Positions 1 through 4,796 of a stretch of 8,654 bases of DNA are shown one piece after another (the stretch's first letter is position 1; every line of letters starts with the position of its first letter). The DNA comes from Candidatus Levyibacteriota bacterium (GTDB lineage: Bacteria > Patescibacteriota > Microgenomatia > Levybacterales > UBA12049): NCBI GenBank assembly GCA_023245515.1, contig JAHFKE010000045.1:1-8654 (forward strand), given 5' to 3'. A model generated the notes under the pieces. It saw only the letters and a program-made list of their open reading frames with translations, was not told the origin of the DNA and did no database searches. A program made the translations under genes and the position numbers.

Positions 1-2
1 CT

Positions 3-296
3 ATTGCCTCTTTCCGTGTCGGTGTGACAGACGCGAATTATTTGCAACATGAGTTTCAGCCTATATTTAGTGAAAATGACCTTATCAACGTTGATAGATT
101 TAATGCCTATGTCAGAACCATCGTAGAGGGAGAACCGGTCTTGCCGTTCTCACTGGACACCACAAAGGATCTTTCCAAAGAAAAGTCTATAAGAAATGAG
201 CGTGTTGCTGAGCTTGTGATTGAGCTTTCCAGACTTAAATATGGAAAGGCCGTTGTGGATGTCGAGCGGGAGATTGCCAAGAGAGCCAGGCTCTAA
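3..296 (+). CDS. C-terminal end of a type IV secretion/conjugation ATPase-like protein (5' end outside window)
   Basis: The reading frame is open from base 3 and continues off the left edge; it ends with TAA at 294-296. About 97 residues are visible. The segment that reads FRVGVTDANYL, then HEFQPIFSENDLINV, then PFSLDTT resembles, from memory, the C-terminal tail of the DUF87/VirB4-TraD-like DNA-pumping ATPases that are common in CPR genomes. In those proteins this tail follows the motor domain. The Walker motifs would lie upstream, so no catalytic residue can be checked here. A GTG at 24 could be read as a start, but the homologous-looking sequence begins before it, so I treat this as a partial gene. 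The last 25 residues are charged and helical (RLKYGKAVVDVEREIAKRAR). The tRNA gene follows 43 bases downstream and has its own promoter. The family assignment is moderate; a partial gene is nearly certain. Confidence 0.6.
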   Translation: MASFRVGVTDANYLQHEFQPIFSENDLINVDRFNAYVRTIVEGEPVLPFSLDTTKDLSKEKSIRNERVAELVIELSRLKYGKAVVDVEREIAKRARL

Positions 297-321
297 AAAG
301 CTTCAATTTTACGCGTGTTTC

Positions 322-330
322 TGCTACAAT
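322..330 (+). promoter_or_regulatory. Extended -10 promoter of the tRNA gene
   Basis: TGC-TACAAT at 322-330 is an extended -10 element (TGn plus 5/6 of TATAAT). The best -35 at 17-bp spacing is only TTCAAT (302-307). The predicted start is near 337, about 3 bases before the mature tRNA 5' end, so the precursor would have almost no 5' leader for RNase P to remove. Confidence 0.6.
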
Positions 331-339
331 CGTGTTTAC

Positions 340-412
340 GCGCCTGTAGTTCAGCGGCTAGAACATTTGTCTTATACACAAAATGTCGGAGGTTCGAGTC
401 CTCCCGGGCGCA
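340..412 (+). tRNA. tRNA-Ile, anticodon TAT (UAU)
   Basis: A complete cloverleaf can be drawn by hand. The acceptor is GCGCCTG (340-346) with CGGGCGC (405-411), including one T-G pair. The D stem is GTTC/GAAC (349-352/361-364). The anticodon stem is TTTGT/ACAAA (366-370/378-382) with loop CTTATAC, which puts TAT at 373-375 and A at position 37. The variable loop is ATGTC, and the T arm is GGAGG-TTCGAGT-CCTCC (388-404). The discriminator is A412. The next bases are CCG, so the 3' CCA is not fully encoded and must be added by nucleotidyltransferase. UAU reads the AUA isoleucine codon directly. Most bacteria instead read AUA with a CAU tRNA modified by TilS to lysidine. Structure certain; identity rests on the anticodon. 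Confidence 0.93.
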
Positions 413-423
413 CCGCGTCACAA

Positions 424-438
424 CCTAACTACGTTAGG
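424..438. repeat. Small perfect hairpin between the tRNA and the end of the convergent gene
   Basis: CCTAAC (424-429) and GTTAGG (433-438) pair perfectly around a 3-base loop. The hairpin overlaps the TAG stop of the minus-strand gene that ends at 429. No T-run follows on either strand, so it is not a typical intrinsic terminator. It might help end transcription or protect 3' ends of the two convergent transcripts. Confidence 0.4.
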
Positions 439-938
439 GGACTACCTGAAGGAAGCTTATTCTTTCCCACCAACATGACGCCGGTAAATTTCCCATCCAG
501 TCTACTCGTTTCGCTTACGAGTGAAACTCCCGGAAGAATACTCGGTTGCACCAAGGCCATACTATGTTGTGAAAGGGTAATTCTCTTTCCCCAGCCTTCA
601 GGCATATCTCTAAAAGCTTCACTAAGTAGTTCGAGATCTTCTTTATTCTCATCAGGAAAAGGATTCTCTGTGAAAGGGTCGAGCGTATGGGAAAATCCGA
701 GGCTAATTTCAAAATCGTCTAAGCTCTTATCTGACATAAGCGTATTTACATATTTTGAAACAGCTCTGTGCACGGTACGAGTCAGCTCTAGTCTTTTTTC
801 GGCTGGTAAATCAAGAGATAGGATGTTTTCAGGAAGACTGCTACTGACTGCATGAGCAACTGCTTCATTTCGTGTCAATGCTTCTCCAAGGCGATAGGGA
901 ATGGTGTCTGGTTGTCCGAGGCGACGTCTTTCGCTCAT
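429..938 (-). CDS. Orphan protein downstream of the recombinase, 169 aa
   Basis: I do not recognise this protein. The ATG (936-938) lies 2 bases after the TAA of the recombinase gene (941-943), so the two genes are almost certainly co-transcribed. There is no clear Shine-Dalgarno, so translation probably depends on termination-reinitiation. The product is soluble, with no membrane segment or signal peptide. The N-terminal half is mainly helical and charged (roughly residues 15-70). The middle is acidic (residues 85-110). The C-terminal third is predicted to hold short beta segments (VSLVSETSRLDGKFTGVMLV, 138-157). The tight pairing suggests a role linked to recombination, such as an accessory factor, but nothing in the sequence shows this. 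The gene ends 17 bases from the mature tRNA. Existence of the gene is likely; its function is unknown. Confidence 0.75.
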   Translation of the reverse strand: MSERRRLGQPDTIPYRLGEALTRNEAVAHAVSSSLPENILSLDLPAEKRLELTRTVHRAVSKYVNTLMSDKSLDDFEISLGFSHTLDPFTENPFPDENKEDLELLSEAFRDMPEGWGKRITLSQHSMALVQPSILPGVSLVSETSRLDGKFTGVMLVGKNKLPSGSPLT

Positions 939-940
939 GT

Positions 941-1804
941 TTAGAGCTCGCTGAAGGTGGTGGTGTCTTTTGCGCGGTCAGGCACGTAATCGAGATATCT
1001 TTCTGTGGTTGAAAGTCTTTTGTGTCCGAGAATCTTTGAGAGAAGAACAAGTGAGACGCCGTGCTTGAGGTGGTGTGCGAGGAATGTGTGGCGAAGGTCG
1101 TTTACCTTGGCATTCTCAATACCCGCAATTCTAAAGTAGCGCTCAATCGCTGTTCTGATGTTTCTGACCAAGAAGGATTTACCTGATTTAGTCACAAATA
1201 CGTGATCTTCTGTGAGTTGAGGCCGGATTGATAGATATCTAGTGAGAGCTTCTTTTGCTGATTTGTTCAAGGGAACAACTCTCTCTGCGTGTTTTTCGTG
1301 AGATCTGATGCGAATTGCGTTTTCTTGTATATCTGCGAGTCTGAGGTCTGCGAGTTCTCCAATGCGGATTCCTGTCTGGAGGAGGAGTTCGATAATACCG
1401 TACATTCTTGCGTCATTTCTTGCAGCATCACGAAGCGCGCGGTACTCTGTAGGCTTTAGAATCCTGGGTGCTGCCAATTCATAGTGTGGGTGAGACACCA
1501 GCAGAGAGGGATCATCAGTGACATACTCATTCACTTTAAGGAATCTATAGAATGTGCGGGTAGAGTTGAGTTTGCGTGAAAGAGACTTGGGTGTGTAGCC
1601 TTTTTCTGTGAGCGTGCCCAAGAATGCTTGAATATCGTCCTTTTTGACCTCATGAATATGCTGCCTTTCAAGCTCCTCTAAAAAAGAGGTTAATTGGTCA
1701 ATGTCCTTGCCGTACGCCAAAATCGTGGCTGATGAATGTTTTTTGCTCTTCAAAAAGTCCAAGAACTCTTTGTGAGCATCTTTGAGTTTGATTACTTTTG
1801 CCAT
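941..1804 (-). CDS. Tyrosine recombinase, XerC/XerD-like (phage integrase family)
   Basis: A site-specific DNA recombinase of 287 aa, close to the usual size of XerC/XerD (about 300). Residues 8-95 form the N-terminal SAM-like core-binding domain. Residues 115-287 form the catalytic domain. Visible active-site residues are R147 (TGIRIGEL), K171 in the beta-hairpin (HEKHAERVVPL, shifted one residue from the usual GKGNKER alignment), R238 (NDLRH), H261 (ILGHKRLSTTERY) and the nucleophile Y270. The histidine usually found three residues before the second arginine is N235 here. Canonical Xer proteins resolve chromosome dimers at dif; elements use relatives for integration. This copy could do either: it is near a tRNA, but no duplicated tRNA 3' end is visible. 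It heads a two-gene operon with a strong promoter and a very short leader. Confidence 0.93.
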   Translation of the reverse strand: MAKVIKLKDAHKEFLDFLKSKKHSSATILAYGKDIDQLTSFLEELERQHIHEVKKDDIQAFLGTLTEKGYTPKSLSRKLNSTRTFYRFLKVNEYVTDDPSLLVSHPHYELAAPRILKPTEYRALRDAARNDARMYGIIELLLQTGIRIGELADLRLADIQENAIRIRSHEKHAERVVPLNKSAKEALTRYLSIRPQLTEDHVFVTKSGKSFLVRNIRTAIERYFRIAGIENAKVNDLRHTFLAHHLKHGVSLVLLSKILGHKRLSTTERYLDYVPDRAKDTTTFSEL

Positions 1805-1816
1805 ATCTCAAATCCC

Positions 1817-1845
1817 ATAATATCAGAAAAGTTGCTTATAGTCAA
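1817..1845 (-). promoter_or_regulatory. Sigma70-type promoter of the recombinase operon
   Basis: On the minus strand: TTGACT (1840-1845), a 17-bp spacer, then TATTAT (1817-1822). The match to consensus is 5/6 and 5/6. The predicted start is near 1810, giving a leader of only 5-7 bases before the ATG at 1804, with no Shine-Dalgarno. Confidence 0.8.
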
Positions 1846-1865
1846 GGCTTTTATGTAAACGGAGG

Positions 1866-1894
1866 TTAACAAGCACTTTTAGATAAGGTATTAT
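1866..1894 (+). promoter_or_regulatory. Promoter of the FtsB/DivIC-like gene
   Basis: TTAACA (1866-1871), 17-bp spacer, TATTAT (1889-1894). The predicted start is about 1901, so the leader before the ATG at 1908 is about 7 bases and has no Shine-Dalgarno. It diverges from the recombinase promoter, with 20 bp between the two -35 elements. Confidence 0.7.
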
Positions 1895-1907
1895 ATTATA
1901 TAAGTCT

Positions 1908-2267
1908 ATGTTTGTAAAGAAAGTTGTTTTCTTTGGTATTGTGGTTTTTCTGTGCTTTGTCATTAATAATCTGTTCCAATCGCTCTCTGTGACCTGGCAG
2001 AAGAAGGATTTGGTGGTTAAGACCAAGACCGAGCTTGCTAAGGAGAAAAAGAAGGGGGAGGATCTAAGGAAGAAGATAGCTCTTGTGAAAAGGCCTGACT
2101 TTACTGAGGCAGAGGCTCGCAATAAGCTCTTTTTGGTAAAACCTGGAGAGCAGGTGGTTATGCTGCCAAAAGGCAGCCTCGGGACTGCGCCTGGCAAGCC
2201 TGCTCCTCAAGACACTCATCCTAATTGGAGGAAGTGGTGGGAGCTGTTCTTCACCACAACTCCGTGA
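1908..2267 (+). CDS. FtsB/DivIC-type septum formation initiator protein
   Basis: A 119-aa bitopic membrane protein. Residues 5-23 are one hydrophobic segment (FFGIVVFLCFVINNL) after a short basic N-terminus, which gives N-in topology. Residues 26-60 are a charged coiled coil (KTKTELAKEKKKGEDLRKK). Residues 63-87 hold the FtsB/DivIC-type motif (PDFTEAEARNKL, then VKPGEQVVMLP). Proteins of this family join FtsL and FtsQ in the divisome and help activate septal peptidoglycan synthesis. The aromatic C-terminus (NWRKWWELFF) follows a Pro-rich stretch; I associate it with CPR members from memory. Transcription comes from a promoter 14 bases upstream. The 3' end overlaps the convergent orphan gene by 17 bp. 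The family call is strong, but the exact orthology to FtsB or DivIC cannot be settled by eye. Confidence 0.85.
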   Translation: MFVKKVVFFGIVVFLCFVINNLFQSLSVTWQKKDLVVKTKTELAKEKKKGEDLRKKIALVKRPDFTEAEARNKLFLVKPGEQVVMLPKGSLGTAPGKPAPQDTHPNWRKWWELFFTTTP

Positions 2268-2595
2268 AGATGCCTTTGCAGAGCAATTCCTGCTCACGCA
2301 GAGGAGAAAGCTCTTCTATGTGAAGCCCAAGAGCCAATGATGCTTGCTGCGTGCTTGAGTAGGGGAGCTCACGCGCTGAGACCTTCCACTCGTTGACATG
2401 TCCTGCGTCTTCGCTTGCGAGAAAATCTGCCAAGGACTCTATGAGTATTGTTGTTTTTGTGCTCTCGTCGTCAGAGGAGATTTTCAGTTGTATACTCTGG
2501 TACTGTTGGAGCTTCCATTCTTTATTATCAGCCTCATAGATTCGGATAATTATTTCGTTTTTTTCTAGGAGAATGATACCAAATCGTTGCGTCAT
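2251..2595 (-). CDS. Orphan small soluble protein, 114 aa
   Basis: I do not recognise this protein. Its N-terminal half reads as alternating beta strands (FGIILLEKNEIIIRIYEA, then WKLQQYQSIQLKISS), and its C-terminal half is helical. There is no signal peptide or membrane segment. The ATG at 2593-2595 is supported by a promoter whose predicted start falls on the A of that ATG (-35 TTGACA 2626-2631, -10 TATCAT 2602-2607). The TGGTG-rich 3' end overlaps the last 17 bp of the FtsB/DivIC-like gene on the other strand, so the two transcripts are antisense to each other there. It lies 49 bases downstream of the XRE gene in the same direction but has its own promoter, so it need not be in that operon. 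Confidence 0.72.
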   Translation of the reverse strand: MTQRFGIILLEKNEIIIRIYEADNKEWKLQQYQSIQLKISSDDESTKTTILIESLADFLASEDAGHVNEWKVSARELPYSSTQQASLALGLHIEELSPLREQELLCKGIFTELW

Positions 2596-2601
2596 AATCT
2601 A

Positions 2602-2631
2602 ATGATATTAGAGTTTTATCTAGTATGTCAA
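2602..2631 (-). promoter_or_regulatory. Promoter of the orphan gene at 2251-2595
   Basis: Perfect -35 TTGACA (2626-2631), 18-bp spacer, -10 TATCAT (2602-2607, 5/6). Only 6 bases separate the -10 from the ATG at 2595, so the predicted transcription start is the start codon itself. This implies a leaderless mRNA. Confidence 0.72.
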
Positions 2632-2644
2632 GAGGTATTTCGTA

Positions 2645-2968
2645 CTATTTTTTAACTTGCTTGAGGAGTTTTTTCACTTCTGCGAGTTCTCGCTCTATTG
2701 AAAGTAGCTTGGCAGCAAGTGTTGCTTCGTCTGAATCTTCCTGGGTAAAGTAAGCGAAGGGATGCTTGGTTGCTTGCGCAATTTTCTTTAAGTTTTTTAT
2801 AGGCGGAGTGCTTCGGCCTTGCTCATATGCAGAGATAGACTTATCTGACACGCCTATATTTTCTCCTAAGGCATGCTGTGAGAGACGTGCTTCCTTTCGT
2901 GCCTTTCGGATACGCTCAGATAAGGCGGAGAGTTGTTTTGCCTTGCTTGCTGAATCGACATTGCTCAT
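2645..2968 (-). CDS. XRE-family (Cro/CI-type) HTH regulator with C-terminal coiled coil
   Basis: A 107-aa DNA-binding protein when read from the ATG at 2966-2968. Residues 16-75 are an HTH_3/XRE domain: RIRKARKEARLSQHALGENIG, then VSDKSISAYEQGRSTPPIKNL, with the helix-turn-helix at about 30-55. Residues 83-107 form a charged, leucine-spaced coiled coil (LLSIERELAEVKKLLKQV), probably for dimerisation. An upstream ATG at 2998 would add ten residues, but that stretch is the promoter itself (TATAAT at 2976-2981), so the shorter start is preferred. The gene is divergent from radC with overlapping -10 elements, which fits an autoregulator that could also control radC. No toxin is adjacent, so this is not an obvious toxin-antitoxin pair. 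Family firm; targets inferred. Confidence 0.9.
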   Translation of the reverse strand: MSNVDSASKAKQLSALSERIRKARKEARLSQHALGENIGVSDKSISAYEQGRSTPPIKNLKKIAQATKHPFAYFTQEDSDEATLAAKLLSIERELAEVKKLLKQVKK

Positions 2969-2983
2969 TTTCCTTATTATACT
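2955..2983 (+). promoter_or_regulatory. Promoter of radC
   Basis: TCGACA (2955-2960, 5/6), 17-bp spacer, TATACT (2978-2983, 5/6). The predicted start is at about 2990, the A of the radC ATG. The -35 lies in the 5' coding region of the XRE gene. The perfect palindrome ACTATAGT (2981-2988) overlaps the -10 and the start region and is a candidate operator half or core. Confidence 0.68.
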
Positions 2984-3005
2984 ATAGTTATGAGGCATAC
3001 TTCAA
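2976..3005 (-). promoter_or_regulatory. Promoter of the XRE regulator gene
   Basis: Minus strand: TTGAAG (3000-3005), 18-bp spacer, perfect -10 TATAAT (2976-2981). Seven bases separate the -10 from the ATG at 2968, so the mRNA should be leaderless. The -35 lies inside the first codons of radC, and the -10 overlaps the radC -10. Confidence 0.72.
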
Positions 3006-3706
3006 AAGATCAGTTTGTTATGGATAAAAGACCGCGTAGTAAGCTGCGCATGAAAGATATTCCTCTGATGAGCCGTCCTCGCGAGAAGATGCTGGGAAGT
3101 AGCCCCAAAAGCCTTACTGATTCAGAGCTTCTCGCAGCACTCCTTGGTACAGGCATGCGTGGCAAAAGCGCCGTCTCTTTGGGTGAGAGCATCCTGAAAA
3201 GGTATAGTGGTAAGAAGCTCGCACAAGTTTCTTTCAGTGATCTGGTGGCGATTCCCGGAGTAGGGAAGTCCAAGGCTACCAGAATTATGGCAGCTTTCGA
3301 GTTAGGAGAACGGTTCTTTGCCTCTCCTTCGCTTACCAAAGTGATTATCCGCTCAGGGGAAGACGTACTTTCTCAGGTGCGTGATATTGCTGAGAAGAAA
3401 CAAGAGCATCTCGTGGTGCTCTATTTGAATGCAAGACATGAGCTCCTTCAAAAAGAAGTCGTAGGAATGGGTACGGTGAATAACCTTCGCTTAACGCCTA
3501 GGGAGATTTTTGCTCCTGCATTGCAGCTTGCGTGCGCATCTCTTATCATCGTGCACAATCATCCTTCAGGGGATCCTGAGCCCTCAGACGACGATATCCA
3601 CTTTACTACGAAAATGCATGAGGCTGGGGAGATGCTTGGTATTCCACTTGCTGATCATCTTATCATCTCCAAATCAGGCTACTTTTCTTTCAAGGACGGA
3701 AAGTAA
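2990..3706 (+). CDS. radC: RadC-type JAB/MPN metalloprotease-fold protein
   Basis: A 238-aa RadC family protein of normal length. Residues 21-55 carry the usual N-terminal block (MKDIP, then RPREKML, then LTDSELLAALLGTG). Residues 84-107 hold a helix-hairpin-helix DNA-binding motif (LVAIPGVGKSKATRIMAAF). Residues 117-238 form the JAB/JAMM domain, with the zinc-site signature complete: E156 (KEVVGMGT), H189 and H191 in HNHPSG, S199 and D202 (SxxD), then ADHLII at 221-226. RadC was once linked to DNA repair, but its biochemical role remains unclear; it often occurs near mobile elements. The ATG at 2990 is favoured because the promoter start coincides with it; the conserved block begins at M21. 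No terminator follows, and the leader promoter of the next unit begins 14 bases downstream of the stop. Confidence 0.95.
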   Translation: MRHTSKDQFVMDKRPRSKLRMKDIPLMSRPREKMLGSSPKSLTDSELLAALLGTGMRGKSAVSLGESILKRYSGKKLAQVSFSDLVAIPGVGKSKATRIMAAFELGERFFASPSLTKVIIRSGEDVLSQVRDIAEKKQEHLVVLYLNARHELLQKEVVGMGTVNNLRLTPREIFAPALQLACASLIIVHNHPSGDPEPSDDDIHFTTKMHEAGEMLGIPLADHLIISKSGYFSFKDGK

Positions 3707-3710
3707 GTCG

Positions 3711-3718
3711 GTCTTATA
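3711..3718 (+). repeat. Left copy of an 8-bp direct repeat bracketing the GC-rich unit
   Basis: GTCTTATA at 3711-3718 recurs exactly at 4883-4890. The left copy sits 2 bases before the -35 of the leader promoter. The right copy sits 3 bases after the last paired base of the three-way-junction element. It could be a target-site duplication, but no terminal inverted repeats or transposase accompany it. Confidence 0.35.
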
Positions 3719-3720
3719 GT

Positions 3721-3749
3721 TTGACAGCTAACGCTCGCTCTGTTATTAT
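3721..3749 (+). promoter_or_regulatory. Near-consensus promoter driving the long structured leader
   Basis: TTGACA (3721-3726, perfect), 17-bp spacer, TATTAT (3744-3749, 5/6). This is among the best sigma70-type promoters in the window. The predicted start is near 3756, which leaves a leader of about 309 bases before the next good start codon at 4065. Confidence 0.78.
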
Positions 3750-3761
3750 CAGCCCTGTTCT

Positions 3762-3791
3762 TTGACATCTCGTAGGGAGTTATTCTGATAT
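3762..3791 (+). promoter_or_regulatory. Possible second tandem promoter
   Basis: A second perfect TTGACA (3762-3767) with an 18-bp spacer to a poor -10 (TGATAT, 3786-3791); TATAAA at 3789-3794 would need 21 bp. It is much weaker than the upstream promoter and may instead be part of the transcribed leader. Confidence 0.3.
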
Positions 3792-3902
3792 AAAAAGTTG
3801 GGAAAAAGAGATCGTTACTCTTATTTTGCAGGGTAGTTGATATGCTTTTATGACCCACTTTCTTGTATCAGGATCGTCTCTCTACGAACTATTTGTTGAA
3901 TA

Positions 3903-3968
3903 TGTATGTATTGGTGGCTTTCTTGGGCATGAGATTTTGATGCTTGAGAATGCCACCGATACTGTATA
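3903..3968 (+). ncRNA. Large imperfect hairpin in the leader
   Basis: GGTGGC (3913-3918) pairs with GCCACC (3952-3957). After one T-T mismatch, 3920-3930 pairs with 3940-3950 (11 bp, three G-U) around a 9-base loop at 3931-3939. Outward, 3908-3912 pairs with 3958-3962, and after a small internal loop 3903-3906 pairs with 3965-3968. In all, 26 base pairs form in 66 bases. A second GGTGGC at 3980-3985 could pair with the same GCCACC instead, giving two mutually exclusive folds. Confidence 0.7.
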
Positions 3969-4052
3969 GGGAAATCTATGGTGGCAGAATAAGAGCTGAA
4001 AGGAGGCTACGTATAGCAACGGTCAGTCTGATCGATAGTCGATGTACAAAGC

Positions 4053-4061
4053 AGGAAAGGA
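4053..4061 (+). promoter_or_regulatory. Shine-Dalgarno region of the GC-rich gene
   Basis: AGGAAAGGA precedes the start codon. AGGA (4053-4056) lies 8 bases before the ATG at 4065, and AAGGA (4057-4061) lies 9 bases before a second in-frame ATG at 4071. Either start is possible. It is the only good ribosome-binding site I see in front of a gene in this window. Confidence 0.6.
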
Positions 4062-4064
4062 AGC

Positions 4065-4757
4065 ATGTTAATGGTACTAGCAGCGTTGTTTCGACTCGAA
4101 GTAATCGTGGACGGGAGGGCTCTTCGGGAGTACCCGTACGCGGGTGAGCAGTTCGTCGAAGGGTCACGTGGGAGTGAGTTCACACTCCGGGTGACCAACA
4201 CCGGTTCGCGTCGCGCTCTGGCCGTGGTCTCCGTGGACGGGCTGTCCGTCATGGATGGCAAGCGAGCCAGTCGTGTGAGCAACGGGTATATCGTCAACGC
4301 CCGGGGCTCCCTCGAGATCCCCGGCTGGCGGCTGACCAACAACGACGTCGCGCACTTCGCGTTCGCGACTCGACCCGAGGCCTACGCCACCCAGATGGAC
4401 CAGCCCGAGAACGTCGGCGTCATCGGTGTCGCGTTCGTGCTCGAGCGGGTGCCCGTGGCCCTTGCCGCGTACGAGGACCTGGAGCCCATGCGGGGTTCCA
4501 ATACCTTCGGTACCAAGAGTGCTACCCGCGATGGTGGACTCGGAACCGGCTACGGCCGGCGAACCGAGCACCGGGTCACTAGCGTGGACTTCGACCGGGA
4601 TCCGTCGACCATGGAGGAGCTCAGGCTCCGCTACGACGACCGGGATGGTCTGATGGCACGCGGCATCTTCGTGGACGACCCCGTGCTCAAGGCCAACCCC
4701 TTCCCGGCGGACTCAACGCCGCGATACACCACGCCGCCGCCCGGCTGGCAAGGGTAA
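4065..4757 (+). CDS. GC-rich conserved hypothetical protein, probably horizontally acquired
   Basis: A 230-aa soluble protein of unknown function. Motifs I associate, from memory, with a widespread uncharacterised bacterial family are VSVDGLSVMDGK (55-66), IPGWR (85-89), NVGVIGVAF (116-124), GLGTGYG (158-164) and RYDDRDGL (189-196). Residues 11-130 read as a beta-rich domain; the C-terminus is Pro-rich (TTPPPGWQG). Composition is foreign: line 4261-4320 is 38/60 GC and 4441-4500 is 43/60, against 26/60 at 1261-1320 and 21/60 at 6181-6240. The first dozen codons (tta, gta, cta, ttg) are still AT-leaning, so the shift begins inside the gene. The gene has a true Shine-Dalgarno, a long structured leader and a structured 3' element. 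The gene and its foreign composition are clear; no function is known. Confidence 0.88.
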   Translation: MLMVLAALFRLEVIVDGRALREYPYAGEQFVEGSRGSEFTLRVTNTGSRRALAVVSVDGLSVMDGKRASRVSNGYIVNARGSLEIPGWRLTNNDVAHFAFATRPEAYATQMDQPENVGVIGVAFVLERVPVALAAYEDLEPMRGSNTFGTKSATRDGGLGTGYGRRTEHRVTSVDFDRDPSTMEELRLRYDDRDGLMARGIFVDDPVLKANPFPADSTPRYTTPPPGWQG

Positions 4758-4796
4758 TCCCAACAACAAGTAGTTCATCAACCAAGAGAGACGAGA

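Larger units (their letters stand above)
3756..4064 (+). ncRNA. Long structured leader or ncRNA upstream of the GC-rich gene
   Basis: No credible gene lies in this stretch of about 309 bases, but it is rich in pairing. P1: 3770-3779 with 3878-3887 (10 bp, one G-U). P2 inside it: 3794-3802 with 3854-3861 (one bulged T). P3: 3806-3810 with 3818-3822, 7-base loop. P4: the large hairpin at 3903-3968. P5: GCTA/TAGC (4006-4009/4014-4017). P6: ATCGA/TCGAT (4031-4035/4039-4043). The G-U pairs in P1 and P4 work on the plus strand and would be A-C mismatches on the minus strand, which supports plus-strand RNA. It matches no riboswitch or housekeeping RNA I know. It could be a cis-regulatory leader of the gene at 4065 or a free RNA. 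Confidence 0.55.

Noticed and set aside
220..855. 211-aa open frame on the plus strand
   Set aside because: It runs through the tRNA gene and antisense to the 169-aa gene, has low-complexity Ser-rich content, and no promoter or ribosome site.
340..1804. Integrated element with att sites at the tRNA
   Set aside because: I found no second copy of the tRNA 3' end in the window, so an att duplication cannot be supported.
1823..2197. Open frames antisense to the FtsB/DivIC-like gene
   Set aside because: They are shadows of a gene with clear family motifs, and the frame crosses the divergent promoter region.
2969..2998. Ten-residue N-terminal extension of the XRE protein from the ATG at 2998
   Set aside because: This stretch contains the TATAAT -10 and the predicted start, so it is most likely promoter, not coding.
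3944..4147. 67-aa plus-strand frame in the leader
   Set aside because: It crosses the large hairpin and the start of the GC-rich gene, is Arg/Ser-rich, and has no ribosome site.
4164..4571. Long minus-strand frame inside the GC-rich gene
   Set aside because: High GC lengthens open frames in all phases; the plus-strand frame has the conserved motifs, start signals and promoter.
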